From IMG/VR virus record IMGVR_UViG_3300002230_000025, positions 1 through 34,770 of that record: a stretch of DNA of 34,770 nt; one strand, written 5' to 3'. The DNA comes from a virus. Below are positions 8,443-16,093 of the stretch, piece after piece. Made by a program: the position numbers and the translations under genes. The notes beneath the pieces were generated by a model. That model worked only from the letters and a program-made list of their open reading frames with translations, searched no databases and was not told the DNA's origin. Each line of letters starts with the position of its first letter. Positions within the stretch are counted from its first letter, which is position 1.

Positions 8443-9307
8443 TGAGCTTCAACTCCTGTACGTTTGGCTCCTTCACTACCTCGCATAGATACTTAGGCTG
8501 GTAAGAGTAGTTAAACAAGCGCAGATTAGGGTAACAGTGCTGCTTGTACTGACAGTAAGAACAACCCATAGCCAGTTGCATATTACCTGACTTACCGTCT
8601 GGCTTAGGTTTATGGCACACTCTCCACGGCTCAGGCTTTTTTACCATCTCCTTGAGGTACTTAATCCTATCAGCTATCGTGCCATTGAACTCCATGTCAA
8701 CCTTAAACTCTGGGTCTGCTAAGTCGTACTTCAGGTAAGTGAGATGACCTACTGTCTTGTCGATGGCTAACCAACCAATCTGTGTCTCGCCTTCTGAGTA
8801 GGCGTAGGCTTTAATCTGGTCTACGTAGCCAAAGGGGTCATCCCTAAGTATCTTACCTTCTTTAAACTTCTTAAACCCAAAGCTGCTTGCAGACTTAACA
8901 TCTGTAACAATACCGTCAATCTTGCAATCCATAGAGCCTCTGATACCCTCTACCTCACACTGCTTCTGTTCGTCTGTAACTGTGTGGCCTGACATGCGAG
9001 TAAGAAACAACAACAACTCTTCCACTAAATGTCCATACATAAACTTAACGTAGGTGTGTGGCTCAATCTTCTCTTTCTTGGTACCGTTTACAACGTTCCA
9101 GAGGAATCTATCAGTGCGTCCTACGTTCGACAAGCGTAGCGTTCGTTTATCTACTCGCTTATCTCTGCCGAACTCTGTTCGCATTAGAGCCTTTACGTTT
9201 TCACCAAACTTCTCTATCTCTGCCTCTACGTCAACTGAGGGGTCTGCATCCTTGCTCTCCATCATTGCGTAGATGTCGTCTACCAGTGTGTCAGTCGTCT
9301 TGTTCAT
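8435..9307 (-). CDS. PD-(D/E)XK exonuclease, Cas4/RecB-like
   Basis: A 290-residue nuclease. GHLVEE near residue 92 corresponds to motif I. GSMDCKIDG and TDVKSAS give Asp127, Asp131, Asp136 and Lys138. DQIKAYAY (Gln164 to Tyr168) matches the RecB-family QxxxY motif. Four cysteines (231, 249, 252 and 258) near the C-terminus could bind an iron-sulphur cluster, as in Cas4 and AddB; that is inference. In this position it probably provides the 5' exonuclease used for recombination and host DNA breakdown, in place of T7 gp6. An AGGAG ribosome binding site lies 7 bases before the ATG. Confidence 0.82.
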   Translation of the reverse strand: MNKTTDTLVDDIYAMMESKDADPSVDVEAEIEKFGENVKALMRTEFGRDKRVDKRTLRLSNVGRTDRFLWNVVNGTKKEKIEPHTYVKFMYGHLVEELLLFLTRMSGHTVTDEQKQCEVEGIRGSMDCKIDGIVTDVKSASSFGFKKFKEGKILRDDPFGYVDQIKAYAYSEGETQIGWLAIDKTVGHLTYLKYDLADPEFKVDMEFNGTIADRIKYLKEMVKKPEPWRVCHKPKPDGKSGNMQLAMGCSYCQYKQHCYPNLRLFNYSYQPKYLCEVVKEPNVQELKLSD

Positions 9308-9713
9308 CTTCTAACTCCTTGAATGCTTTGATAACGTCTGTCGAGAATAACTTCTGTAAATTAACCAAGAACATTCTACTAGCGTTATGGTCGCCACCAC
9401 TAACTGTTTTGAATTTGTCAAGTCTTTTTACAATCTTTTTCAGGACGGGGGTGCTGAAGACTAACGTACAGTATTCTTCTTCCCCGATACAGAGGTTGTG
9501 GAACCAGTAGTCTGACTCCGTAGCCTCAATCCCTGAAGGCTTACCCCATGACTGGTACTCAATGCAGATGTTACCAGTACGTTGCCACATGTCCTTCTCT
9601 GACTTAACTTCTATCTTCTTACCAGTAAGCATCTCTGCTATCTTGTCTTCCCTGACCTCGCCGTAAGCTAAGTCAATGTCAAACTTCTTTCTATTCTCTT
9701 TGCTGGGTTTCAT
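9291..9713 (-). CDS. PD-(D/E)XK-like nuclease family protein, 140 aa
   Basis: A conserved-looking phage protein whose DLAYGEVREDK start, IEVKSEKD (Glu/Lys) and NICIEYQS segments resemble the core of a PD-(D/E)XK nuclease fold: acidic residue, E-x-K, then a strand ending in Glu. The KPSGIEATESDYW stretch is typical of this family as I recall it. Its biochemical role is not known. It overlaps the stop of the upstream gene (TAATG) and the exonuclease gene by 17 bases, inside a run of nucleases. Confidence 0.6.
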   Translation of the reverse strand: MKPSKENRKKFDIDLAYGEVREDKIAEMLTGKKIEVKSEKDMWQRTGNICIEYQSWGKPSGIEATESDYWFHNLCIGEEEYCTLVFSTPVLKKIVKRLDKFKTVSGGDHNASRMFLVNLQKLFSTDVIKAFKELEDEQDD

Positions 9714-10066
9714 TAAGCGGCTCCCTTGAATGCCACGTTAAACCACTTCTCAATGTTACCCGTCTGCTTGTCTTCGGTCATCTCTTCGTAGACTGCATCT
9801 AAACCCTGTTCCTTGTACAACTGATAGTGTGGGTGATTAGGGTTGCCTACTCTATACCGCTGTCCATCAATAATAACCCTTACCTTGTTTCGTTTAATCT
9901 TGTCTAAGGCATCAGTGAGTCTCTGCCCAGTTTGCTCCCACTTTGTATTCTCCTGCAAGGGGGCAGTTGAGTTTGTAGTGAAGTCCGGAAGCTTCAATAC
10001 AAGATGTTGCCAAGCGGCCAAACCTTTCTGCGTCTTTTGATTTAACTTCTGTCTGGATTTCATCAT
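9713..10066 (-). CDS. Small conserved-type protein overlapping the polymerase gene; start uncertain
   Basis: The longest frame gives 117 residues from an ATG at 10066 with an AGGAAA ribosome binding site, but its first 155 bases lie inside the DNA polymerase gene in another frame. The plausible conserved part (RVIIDGQRYRVGNPNHPHYQ, then LDAVYEEM) begins only after the polymerase stop at 9912. No ATG, GTG or TTG exists in frame between the polymerase stop and that core. True synthesis may start at 10066, at an unusual codon, or by re-phasing at the polymerase end. Function unknown. The downstream end is firm: its TAA overlaps the next ATG. Confidence 0.6.
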   Translation of the reverse strand: MMKSRQKLNQKTQKGLAAWQHLVLKLPDFTTNSTAPLQENTKWEQTGQRLTDALDKIKRNKVRVIIDGQRYRVGNPNHPHYQLYKEQGLDAVYEEMTEDKQTGNIEKWFNVAFKGAA

Positions 10067-11633
10067 GTATATTTCCTATTATTTTATAGTCAATTTTATA
10101 TATAGTAGCATATTCTTCCAGTAAACACAATGCCTTCTTCATTACAATAGCACCTGCTGACTGGAGTAAGCTGTTCAGTGCAGCATGTTCTGACCTGATT
10201 GCCACTCGTCTTCCATCCAATCCAAAAACATAACCTCTTCCAGCAGCCACTCCAACCTGTTCTCGTAGTCTACCAAGAGCTGGCGTATTTCGTAGGAACT
10301 TCGTTTTAAGTCTTTTGCCGTCCTTTGCAGTTCCTCCAACGATGCTTCCGATTTTTGAATCTCCTGCGCCGTAAAGGAAAGCGTAGATGAAAGTCTTTGC
10401 TTGGTCTCTAGTCTCAAGGCCCGCAGCCAACTGATTTGCTGTGTGAATATCTCCTGTGAGTATTTCATTAGTGTATGCCTCATCTTTCATGTAGTGCGCC
10501 AGCATTCGTAGTTCTAAACCACTGGCATCCATACCCACCAAGCTATAACCTTCCGGTACTGTCCAGCAAGCTCTACATTCTTGGCCGTAAGGCGAGTAGA
10601 CTGCTGGTACTTGACCCATGTTAGGGCTTGAGTGTGTCATACGGCCTGTTACAGCGCCGTTAGCGTTTACGTAACCGTGTACTCTATCGTCATCCTTAAC
10701 TGCTGTTATCCAGCTCTGTATCTGTGCTATACGCTTCTGAACTAGAAGGTACTCACCAATCAGTGCAGCCTCTGGTATACCCTTGACTTTATTGAGTACT
10801 GACTCATCTACTATGGGCTGACCCTTCTCAGTAAATGTCTCAGGCTTCCACCCAAAGTACTGTAGGTATCGGCCTATCTGTTGGCGCGAACCTAAGTTAA
10901 ACTCAGGGTAATCAATCCTACTAAAGTCTGCTACTGCTGTCTCCCACTGCTCACCTAAGAACTTCAGGCCAACGATGGAGTAGGTGCCGTCCTTCTTAAC
11001 CTTCGGTGATACTTGTTTTATAAAAGTAGGTAAAGGTCTGAACTTAGAATGTACACTATCCTCTAAGTCAAGCTTTTTCTCTTTTAATTTAGCTAACAGA
11101 GTGAATGCTTTTCTCTGGTCTAAGAGCCAACCGTTCTTGATTTGTTCTGCAATAATAACCTGTACCTGATGTTCAAGGTCAAGGCTTTCACCTCTAAAAC
11201 CAGCAAGTGATACGATGAGCTTCTTATACACCAGTTCATTAACTCTAACGTCTTGCTGGCAGTACTCCACCATATCCTGCGAGAAATTAAGCCAATCATT
11301 ATAATCCCCTTTAGGGCATCCTAACTGCTCACCCCAGCTATCTAGTGAATGACCACCTTGGCGTGAAGGCTCTGCCAAGCGTGACATAACAAGTGTGTCA
11401 GTTACCTTCTTATCAGTGAAGTCTACGTTCCAAAGCTTTTTGAGCGCCGGTATATCATAGCCAATTATGTTGTGGCCTATGATTTCCATCTGCTCAGAAT
11501 AAAAGTAATCTTTAAAAGTAACCTCACTGGTAAACACTAGCTCTTTAGCTGTGTTTACTTCACGTACTGCAACACACCATATAAGAGTAGGCTCTAGCCC
11601 GTTGGTTTCGATGTCAAAGACTATCTTCTTCAC
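9912..11633 (-). CDS. Family A DNA polymerase, T7-like
   Basis: Replicative polymerase with 3'-5' proofreading. Exo motifs: DIET (Asp7, Glu9), NIIGYD (Asn55 to Asp60) and YCQQD (Tyr124, Asp128). Polymerase motif A is MDASGLELR (Asp369). Motif B is RDQAKTFIYAFLYG (Arg409, Lys413, Tyr417). Motif C is IHDEIQ (Asp524). The C-terminus ends GANWAETH, like T7 (GPNWAICH). At 573 residues it is about 130 shorter than T7 polymerase, and the thumb region lacks room for the thioredoxin-binding insertion. Tyr at the position of E. coli Phe762 has been associated with virulent phages. Start is GTG at 11633, preceded by AAGGAG at 7-base spacing. Confidence 0.96.
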   Translation of the reverse strand: MKKIVFDIETNGLEPTLIWCVAVREVNTAKELVFTSEVTFKDYFYSEQMEIIGHNIIGYDIPALKKLWNVDFTDKKVTDTLVMSRLAEPSRQGGHSLDSWGEQLGCPKGDYNDWLNFSQDMVEYCQQDVRVNELVYKKLIVSLAGFRGESLDLEHQVQVIIAEQIKNGWLLDQRKAFTLLAKLKEKKLDLEDSVHSKFRPLPTFIKQVSPKVKKDGTYSIVGLKFLGEQWETAVADFSRIDYPEFNLGSRQQIGRYLQYFGWKPETFTEKGQPIVDESVLNKVKGIPEAALIGEYLLVQKRIAQIQSWITAVKDDDRVHGYVNANGAVTGRMTHSSPNMGQVPAVYSPYGQECRACWTVPEGYSLVGMDASGLELRMLAHYMKDEAYTNEILTGDIHTANQLAAGLETRDQAKTFIYAFLYGAGDSKIGSIVGGTAKDGKRLKTKFLRNTPALGRLREQVGVAAGRGYVFGLDGRRVAIRSEHAALNSLLQSAGAIVMKKALCLLEEYATIYKIDYKIIGNIHDEIQTEVKSKDAERFGRLATSCIEASGLHYKLNCPLAGEYKVGANWAETH

Positions 11634-11643
11634 TTACGACTCC

Positions 11644-12141
11644 TTACGTTCCATGATTCGCGAACTCACCGTGTAGTTCCTCTCGTGCTTTACGTACTGC
11701 TATCTCAGCTTCAGGTACAGTACGGAAGTGGCCCAGATGTTTCCTCTTTCCATTGAGAGAAACCGAAGCACTCCACATGTTATGGGTTTCCTTCCATGTT
11801 ACTCCTTTAACTCCTGAAGTGTTGTTGCTTTGCCTGCCTTGGTTGTGGTTGTTCTGTGTAACGGTGGCAGCGCGTAAGTTCTCTATGCGGTTATTTTTCC
11901 TGTCAGTATCTATGTGGTCTAAGATAGAAGGTAGATAACCTTTGTGCATTAAAAATATTATCCGGTGATTAAAATACCTAACCCCTTTAATACTGGTTTT
12001 TAAGTAACCATATCCATCATCTTTGCCTACAACCTGTCCTGCTTCCGCACCTTTACGGACACTGATTTTGCGGATAAGATTACCAGTCTCCTTATCATAT
12101 CTAAACAACTTGTTTACTAAATCTAAAGTCAATTCTGTCAT
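11644..12141 (-). CDS. HNH homing-type endonuclease with AP2 domain
   Basis: An HNH nuclease segment (NHRIIF, DHIDTDRKNNRIENLR; residues about 60-100) is followed by an AP2-type DNA-binding domain (SGVKGVTWKETHNMW, GHFRTVPEAEIAV; about 108-160). This is a common free-standing phage homing endonuclease architecture. It sits between primase-helicase and polymerase, as an insertion in an otherwise continuous replication block. The ATG at 12141 is preferred: it follows GGAG at 7-base spacing and starts just after the helicase stop. An upstream in-frame start at 12162 would overlap the helicase gene. It probably cuts alleles lacking the insertion, and is not needed for replication itself. Confidence 0.9.
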   Translation of the reverse strand: MTELTLDLVNKLFRYDKETGNLIRKISVRKGAEAGQVVGKDDGYGYLKTSIKGVRYFNHRIIFLMHKGYLPSILDHIDTDRKNNRIENLRAATVTQNNHNQGRQSNNTSGVKGVTWKETHNMWSASVSLNGKRKHLGHFRTVPEAEIAVRKAREELHGEFANHGT

Positions 12142-12142
12142 G

Positions 12143-13786
12143 TTAGAACTCCACCTTATCATCGGCTACTGGACACGCTGTCTCAATCATACGGCCAGAG
12201 TCTTTATCGTAGTAGAGGTAACAAGCTGCACCAGTCAAACCAACAAACCGATTCTTAAGAACCCTGACGCAAGTAGTGTTACGTATATCAGCGTCTGGGT
12301 GCTGCTGGTCACGTTCTAAGCCAATAACCATGTCACTTAGCTGTGCGATACTGGCTGAACCTCTAAGCTCTCCTAAACTAATCTTACCGCCATCCTCGTG
12401 CGCCTTCTGACCTGACGGTCGGCGTAGGTGAGACACTAAGAACAAGCCAACACCTGTCTCCTGAACTATCTTACGGAGATTAGTCATAATACTGTCGATA
12501 GCCTTACGCTCGTCTCCGTTCGCTTGGTCACTGACTACGATGCTCAGGTGGTCTAGGATAATCCACTTGCAGTCTAAACCCTTAGCCATGTAGCGTATGC
12601 GGCCTAAGAGGTCATCCTCGCTGGTACTACCCCAATGGTCTAGCATATAGATACGCCCTGAACCCATTGTTTTTTCCCAGTAGCCTTTCTGCTCTTCGGT
12701 GGTAACTACTGCTTTAACGTCAGGTAAGTGTAGCTGCTTGTTGGCTTCGATAGACATAATGCCTAGTGCTGTCTTGGGTATGTCCTCTTCAAGTGCCAAG
12801 ATACCAATGTTATCTTCTGTCTGGTTCAACAAGTAGTGTTCCAGCTCACGTACTATCTGAGACTTACCCATGCCAGAACCTGAAGTAATGGTAACCAGCT
12901 CTTTAGCTCTAAAGCCGTGGGTGTACTCGTTTAGACATGTCCAAGGGTAAGGGATAGAAACAGTCTGTGCTTGCTCCTGTAGCAACTCCCAAGTGTCTAA
13001 GCCTGACACAATACCATCGGGTCTGAACACCTTAGCATCCCACCAGCTACTAACAAACTCTGACACCTTACGCGCCTTCAACATATCGCCTGCATCCTTC
13101 AGGGGCAGTGTTACGTTCTTAGCCTTGTTAGGTGTGAATAACGTTAGTACAGACTGTGCTGCTTCCTGTCCCGCCTTGTCGTTATCAAAACAGACAATCA
13201 CGTTATCGAAGCTCTCTAACCAGTCTAGGTTTGCTTTGATATCCTTAGTTGCACCGGCAGCGCCTGACCTAATCGATACTACTGGCCATTTGCCATCGAA
13301 CATCTCAGAGACAGCCATTGCGTCTGCCTCTCCCTCAGTGATGGTAATGTACTTACCGCCCTCTCTATACGCCTGTTGTCCAAACAGACCTACATTATCG
13401 AAGTTACCTGTGGCGTAGAATCCTTTGTTCTCTACCTGTCTGACCTTCGTCCCTGTGGCCTGACCTGTGTCTTTATCGTAGTACGGGTAATGATGCTTGA
13501 CAATCTTGCCCTCTGGGGAGAATTCTACAGTCACACCGAACTTAGCTGCGATTGCCTGTGAAATCTTCCTATCGGGGATTGACGCTATAGTTCCTGTCAT
13601 CTCAAATGCTCTTGTTGGTTTCTTAATTACATCAGCAAAGTCTGGGGCAGTTCCGTTGCCCCTCTCGTAGTGACCACACCCACCGCTGAAGCAGTGAGCG
13701 TGTCCATCAGAGTACCTTGCAAGGTTGTTGCCTGAACCACACTTAGGGCATGGCTCATGCTTTACAAAGGTAGACTCTTCTCTCAT
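12143..13786 (-). CDS. DNA primase-helicase, T7 gp4-like
   Basis: A 547-residue bifunctional replication protein (T7 gp4 is 566). The N-terminal zinc-binding site has Cys13, Cys16, Cys32 and Cys37. The TOPRIM primase core has ITEGEADA (Glu151) and FDNDKAG (Asp201, Asp203). The DnaB/RecA-type helicase has Walker A SGSGMGKS (Lys308), Walker B WIILDH (Asp412), then LFLVSHLRRPSG and GELRGSASIAQ. It unwinds DNA and lays RNA primers for the adjacent polymerase. Start ATG at 13786, with GAGG from the SSB 3' end as probable ribosome binding site. Confidence 0.96.
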   Translation of the reverse strand: MREESTFVKHEPCPKCGSGNNLARYSDGHAHCFSGGCGHYERGNGTAPDFADVIKKPTRAFEMTGTIASIPDRKISQAIAAKFGVTVEFSPEGKIVKHHYPYYDKDTGQATGTKVRQVENKGFYATGNFDNVGLFGQQAYREGGKYITITEGEADAMAVSEMFDGKWPVVSIRSGAAGATKDIKANLDWLESFDNVIVCFDNDKAGQEAAQSVLTLFTPNKAKNVTLPLKDAGDMLKARKVSEFVSSWWDAKVFRPDGIVSGLDTWELLQEQAQTVSIPYPWTCLNEYTHGFRAKELVTITSGSGMGKSQIVRELEHYLLNQTEDNIGILALEEDIPKTALGIMSIEANKQLHLPDVKAVVTTEEQKGYWEKTMGSGRIYMLDHWGSTSEDDLLGRIRYMAKGLDCKWIILDHLSIVVSDQANGDERKAIDSIMTNLRKIVQETGVGLFLVSHLRRPSGQKAHEDGGKISLGELRGSASIAQLSDMVIGLERDQQHPDADIRNTTCVRVLKNRFVGLTGAACYLYYDKDSGRMIETACPVADDKVEF

Positions 13787-13788
13787 CC

Positions 13789-14160
13789 TTAAAAATCCTC
13801 TGCGCCTTCCATCTCTGCTACTTCCAGAACCTTGACCTTGTTGAGGTAAGTACCAATACCATGTACAGGGTGCGGCTGACCATCTGTATACAATAGCCTG
13901 ACTTTGGAACCTCTGGTCACTCGACCACTAAAGGCTGACCCATCAGGGTTAAGTACTGGTACGTCAAACTTGCTGCTAAACTTACGCTGTTTGACACCCT
14001 CATACTCTCTCAACTTGACACCCTTGGCATCTAGCTCATCTGCTGTGGCATCATCTAAAGACACTACCAGAGAGAATTTACCAGTGGATTGACCGTTGTA
14101 CATCTCGTGTTCATTCAGGTTCTCAAATGCTACTGTACCTTCTAAAGTTGCTAATGACAT
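13789..14160 (-). CDS. Single-stranded DNA-binding protein, gp2.5-like
   Basis: A 123-residue protein beginning with a short beta-rich segment, then KFSLVVSLD, a charged middle and RGSKVRLLYTDGQ. It ends in an acidic tail closing with Phe (MEGAEDF), the hallmark of SSBs that recruit polymerase and helicase. It is much shorter than T7 gp2.5 (232 aa). It is the first gene of the replication block, directly upstream of the primase-helicase. AAGG lies 9 bases before the ATG. Its 124-bp upstream gap holds one copy of the repeated 21-bp regulatory-looking motif. Confidence 0.8.
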   Translation of the reverse strand: MSLATLEGTVAFENLNEHEMYNGQSTGKFSLVVSLDDATADELDAKGVKLREYEGVKQRKFSSKFDVPVLNPDGSAFSGRVTRGSKVRLLYTDGQPHPVHGIGTYLNKVKVLEVAEMEGAEDF

Positions 14161-14205
14161 AATTATTACCTTTCAGTTAGTTATTAAATTTACTTTGTTT
14201 ATCTT

Positions 14206-14226
14206 CTTTAGTATACCTAAGTATAC
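14206..14226 (-). promoter_or_regulatory. 21-bp palindromic motif, copy C, upstream of SSB
   Basis: On the minus strand this reads as GTAYACTTARGTAYACTAA followed by AG, 46 bases before the SSB start codon. Two further copies lie in the same orientation relative to the gene they precede, at 18889 and 19043. It is built around the near-perfect palindrome TAAGTATACTTA. It is probably an operator or activator site; the binding protein is unknown. The rest of 14161-14284 is AT-rich with no clear -35/-10 pair. Confidence 0.7.
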
Positions 14227-14284
14227 TTTAGTTAGTTACTTTAATGTTTAATCTTAAAGAACATAACATAAGTTCAGTCTAGCA

Positions 14285-14491
14285 TTAGTTATACCCTCTG
14301 TCAACCTCAAATTCATCTAAACTTACTGTAAAATCAATTTGGGTGTCAACTGTTGCGTCAAAATCAGTGTAAGCTTTAGTTGAAATCTTACTACAGCTAT
14401 AGCACATTCCTACCATTGTGTTTCCTGCACCGTAGGTTTTATCTAGCTCTACCCCTGTCAATATAACGTCACATGCTTTGCATCTACTCAT
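14285..14491 (-). CDS. Small zinc-finger-like protein, 68 aa
   Basis: Two CxxC pairs (CKAC at residues 4-7, CYSC at about 30-33) suggest a zinc ribbon in the N-terminal half, followed by an acidic C-terminal half. No family recognised. The start overlaps the end of the upstream gene by 8 bases, so it is part of the same message. Confidence 0.7.
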   Translation of the reverse strand: MSRCKACDVILTGVELDKTYGAGNTMVGMCYSCSKISTKAYTDFDATVDTQIDFTVSLDEFEVDRGYN

Positions 14492-14714
14492 CTCTGTTAC
14501 CCCCGAAGGCGCTGTCGTATTTTTGTTTAAAGTCGCTGTAAGGCATTGCGTGATATTCTTGTCGCAACCTATCAGCGGCCATGGCTTGCATCTCTGATAC
14601 TGTCATACAATAAAGTTGATACTCTACTAGCTCGCTAACTAAAACGTACTCTGTGTCAGCTAACCAGTCGCTCTGGTGGTCGTAACCTATCAACTGCTCT
14701 TTAATCTTACTCAT
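14484..14714 (-). CDS. Hypothetical protein, 76 aa
   Basis: A soluble, mixed-charge protein (starts MSKIKEQLIGYDHQ) with no recognised domain. It overlaps both neighbours by 8 bases, typical of a tightly packed early phage operon. Confidence 0.65.
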   Translation of the reverse strand: MSKIKEQLIGYDHQSDWLADTEYVLVSELVEYQLYCMTVSEMQAMAADRLRQEYHAMPYSDFKQKYDSAFGGNRDE

Positions 14715-14787
14715 CTGCGCTACCTCTCATCTCATCAATTGCGTAGTAGAATAAGCCTATCACTACCATTGCCCCTATAACTGCCAT
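14707..14787 (-). CDS. Tiny single-span membrane protein, 26 aa
   Basis: MAVIGAMVVIGLFYYAIDEM followed by a short charged tail. One hydrophobic helix covers nearly the whole N-terminal half. A GAGG ribosome binding site sits 8 bases before the ATG, within the end of the upstream gene, and the stop overlaps the next start by 8 bases. Role unknown; it exactly fills a gap in the operon. Confidence 0.55.
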   Translation of the reverse strand: MAVIGAMVVIGLFYYAIDEMRGSADE

Positions 14788-14789
14788 TT

Positions 14790-14996
14790 TTAATCCTCAT
14801 CAAATGTATAAACGTTACCCCAAGAAATAATAATACAGGGAAGCAGTATTATAACACCTTGAAAGGGCAGTGTCTCTATTTCTCCCGTTAAACTGTTCTG
14901 TGTGTACACTGGCCTGCTATCAACAAATTCAATATCTAAGCCGGTTCCCGCTCTGAACTCTATCGATAAATGCCTATTAAATATAAGCCAACTCAT
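14790..14996 (-). CDS. Hypothetical protein with C-terminal hydrophobic segment, 68 aa
   Basis: Starts MSWLIFNRHLSIEF. A hydrophobic stretch (GVIILLPCIIISWG, about residues 47-60) may be a membrane anchor or a buried beta hairpin. Its ATG overlaps the stop of the MazG-like gene by four bases (ATGA). No homologue recognised. Confidence 0.6.
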   Translation of the reverse strand: MSWLIFNRHLSIEFRAGTGLDIEFVDSRPVYTQNSLTGEIETLPFQGVIILLPCIIISWGNVYTFDED

Positions 14997-15415
14997 ACCC
15001 GACCCCCTTGTCTATGTAATAGACCCGCTGTAAACCCTTTCTCGAAGCTTGTAAGGGCTTCTGCTGCTTCTCCTGACCCTACCCCAAAGCCTTTTAAGTA
15101 TTCGCCGTCAGAATCGATTACAGTGCGTTCTTTAACGAATACACCGTCTACCATTTTACCCTTTCTATCTTTTATATCATCATAGGCAACCCGAAGGCAC
15201 TCAGAGAGGCCCAGATTGTTCCGTGTGGCGATATTGATTAGAACCACTAGGATATCCCCTATATCATCCGCAATGGGCTTAGACAGCAGTATGTTCGTTT
15301 CTAGCTCTTTTACCTCTTCTAACAGCTTGCCATTGAATTGTTGTAAGTCTGTAGACCCTTCAATCAGGTTTCGGTCGTGGTGCCATTGTTTAACTTTATC
15401 TATTAAATCATCCAT
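14993..15415 (-). CDS. MazG-like nucleotide pyrophosphohydrolase, 140 aa
   Basis: An all-alpha NTP pyrophosphatase pattern: KLLEEVKELE (Glu33, Glu34, Glu37) and, after 13 residues, DDIGDIL (Asp51, Asp54), followed by a second helical pair and KGKMVDGVFVKE. Family members hydrolyse (d)NTPs to monophosphates; phage versions have been linked to nucleotide salvage or alarmone control. It lies early in the leftward arm and may work with NrdJ and DUF3310 on the nucleotide pool (inference). ATG at 15415 is chosen; an in-frame TTG two codons upstream sits closer to the GAGG and could also be used. Confidence 0.82.
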   Translation of the reverse strand: MDDLIDKVKQWHHDRNLIEGSTDLQQFNGKLLEEVKELETNILLSKPIADDIGDILVVLINIATRNNLGLSECLRVAYDDIKDRKGKMVDGVFVKERTVIDSDGEYLKGFGVGSGEAAEALTSFEKGFTAGLLHRQGGRV

Positions 15416-15417
15416 TT

Positions 15418-15543
15418 TCAATTATCCTCATCTAGCCATTGATTATCGCCGCGCTCGTCTGCCAGCGCCTCATCTATTTCCCATTGTTCAAACTGTGGGC
15501 TATCGTCCTCCCACGTTAAATGTTCGTCTCCGTGCTCGTCCAT
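15418..15543 (-). CDS. Small very acidic protein, 41 aa
   Basis: Starts MDEHGDEHLTWEDDSPQF; almost half of its residues are Asp or Glu. Its ATG overlaps the stop of the gene before it (TAATG), and it ends two bases before the MazG-like start. Small acidic early phage proteins sometimes mimic DNA or inhibit host enzymes; that is only an idea here. Confidence 0.6.
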   Translation of the reverse strand: MDEHGDEHLTWEDDSPQFEQWEIDEALADERGDNQWLDEDN

Positions 15544-15749
15544 TACTTCACCCCCACAATTAAACCGTCCTGCATTGATACACTGGCGAAAAACTCGCGA
15601 CCTTTACCAGTAATGTGCGGCCTATTGGCTCCCGTCATTGTTCCAGTGCCTACGTATTCAGGGCCGAACATACTTGTTTCTATGTAGTCTAAGCGTTTAC
15701 CTATACTTTCCTTTAGTTCTTTTTTGCTTTTATAGTTAAAAATAATCAT
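15543..15749 (-). CDS. Hypothetical protein, 68 aa
   Basis: Starts MIIFNYKSKKELKESIGKRL, contains PEYVGTGTMTGANRPH, and ends in a short hydrophobic strand. It has the feel of a small mixed alpha/beta phage protein; no family recognised. Coupled by TAATG to the next gene. A 47-bp AT-rich gap (15750-15796) precedes it. Confidence 0.65.
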   Translation of the reverse strand: MIIFNYKSKKELKESIGKRLDYIETSMFGPEYVGTGTMTGANRPHITGKGREFFASVSMQDGLIVGVK

Positions 15750-15796
15750 TGTTTTTATACCTTTATTTAATTAGTTGAATGTTGAACTGTACAGCC

Positions 15797-16093
15797 TTAG
15801 ATTGATAAACGCAACCACTCGGCAGATAACCGCTCTGTGGCCGTCTCTAACCTGCTATACCCTACACTGTCGCGCCCCTTGTTACCGTATCGCTCTGGGT
15901 TGCGTTCGTGGGCCGGTGTAATATCCCAGTCGGTTATTTCATCCCTACCCTTTAAGCGCCGGTAGAGTGTGGCGTTACTTATACCTGTTATTAAAGCGAT
16001 TGCGTAAATGCTGTAACTAGCGCCGGTGATTAATCGCGGGTGCTCTCCGCTGAATATTAGCTCCTTAGTTTGTCGCATTGTTTCAAGCTCCAT
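15797..16093 (-). CDS. Helix-turn-helix DNA-binding protein, 98 aa
   Basis: Residues about 25-47 (SIYAIALITGISNATLYRRL) fit a helix-turn-helix: a first helix, a turn at Gly-Ile-Ser, and a recognition helix with Leu-Tyr-Arg-Arg, as in resolvase/Fis-like small regulators. The C-terminal half is Arg-rich. Candidate phage transcription regulator, and one possible binder of the 21-bp motif. ATG at 16093 is chosen; a TTG three codons upstream (16102) is an alternative, as neither has a strong ribosome binding site. The start lies inside the end of the upstream membrane-protein gene. Confidence 0.65.
   Translation of the reverse strand: MELETMRQTKELIFSGEHPRLITGASYSIYAIALITGISNATLYRRLKGRDEITDWDITPAHERNPERYGNKGRDSVGYSRLETATERLSAEWLRLSI

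Noticed and set aside
10175-10483. 102-codon minus-strand frame inside DNA polymerase
   Set aside because: Lies in a second frame across conserved polymerase motifs A-C region; no ribosome binding site.
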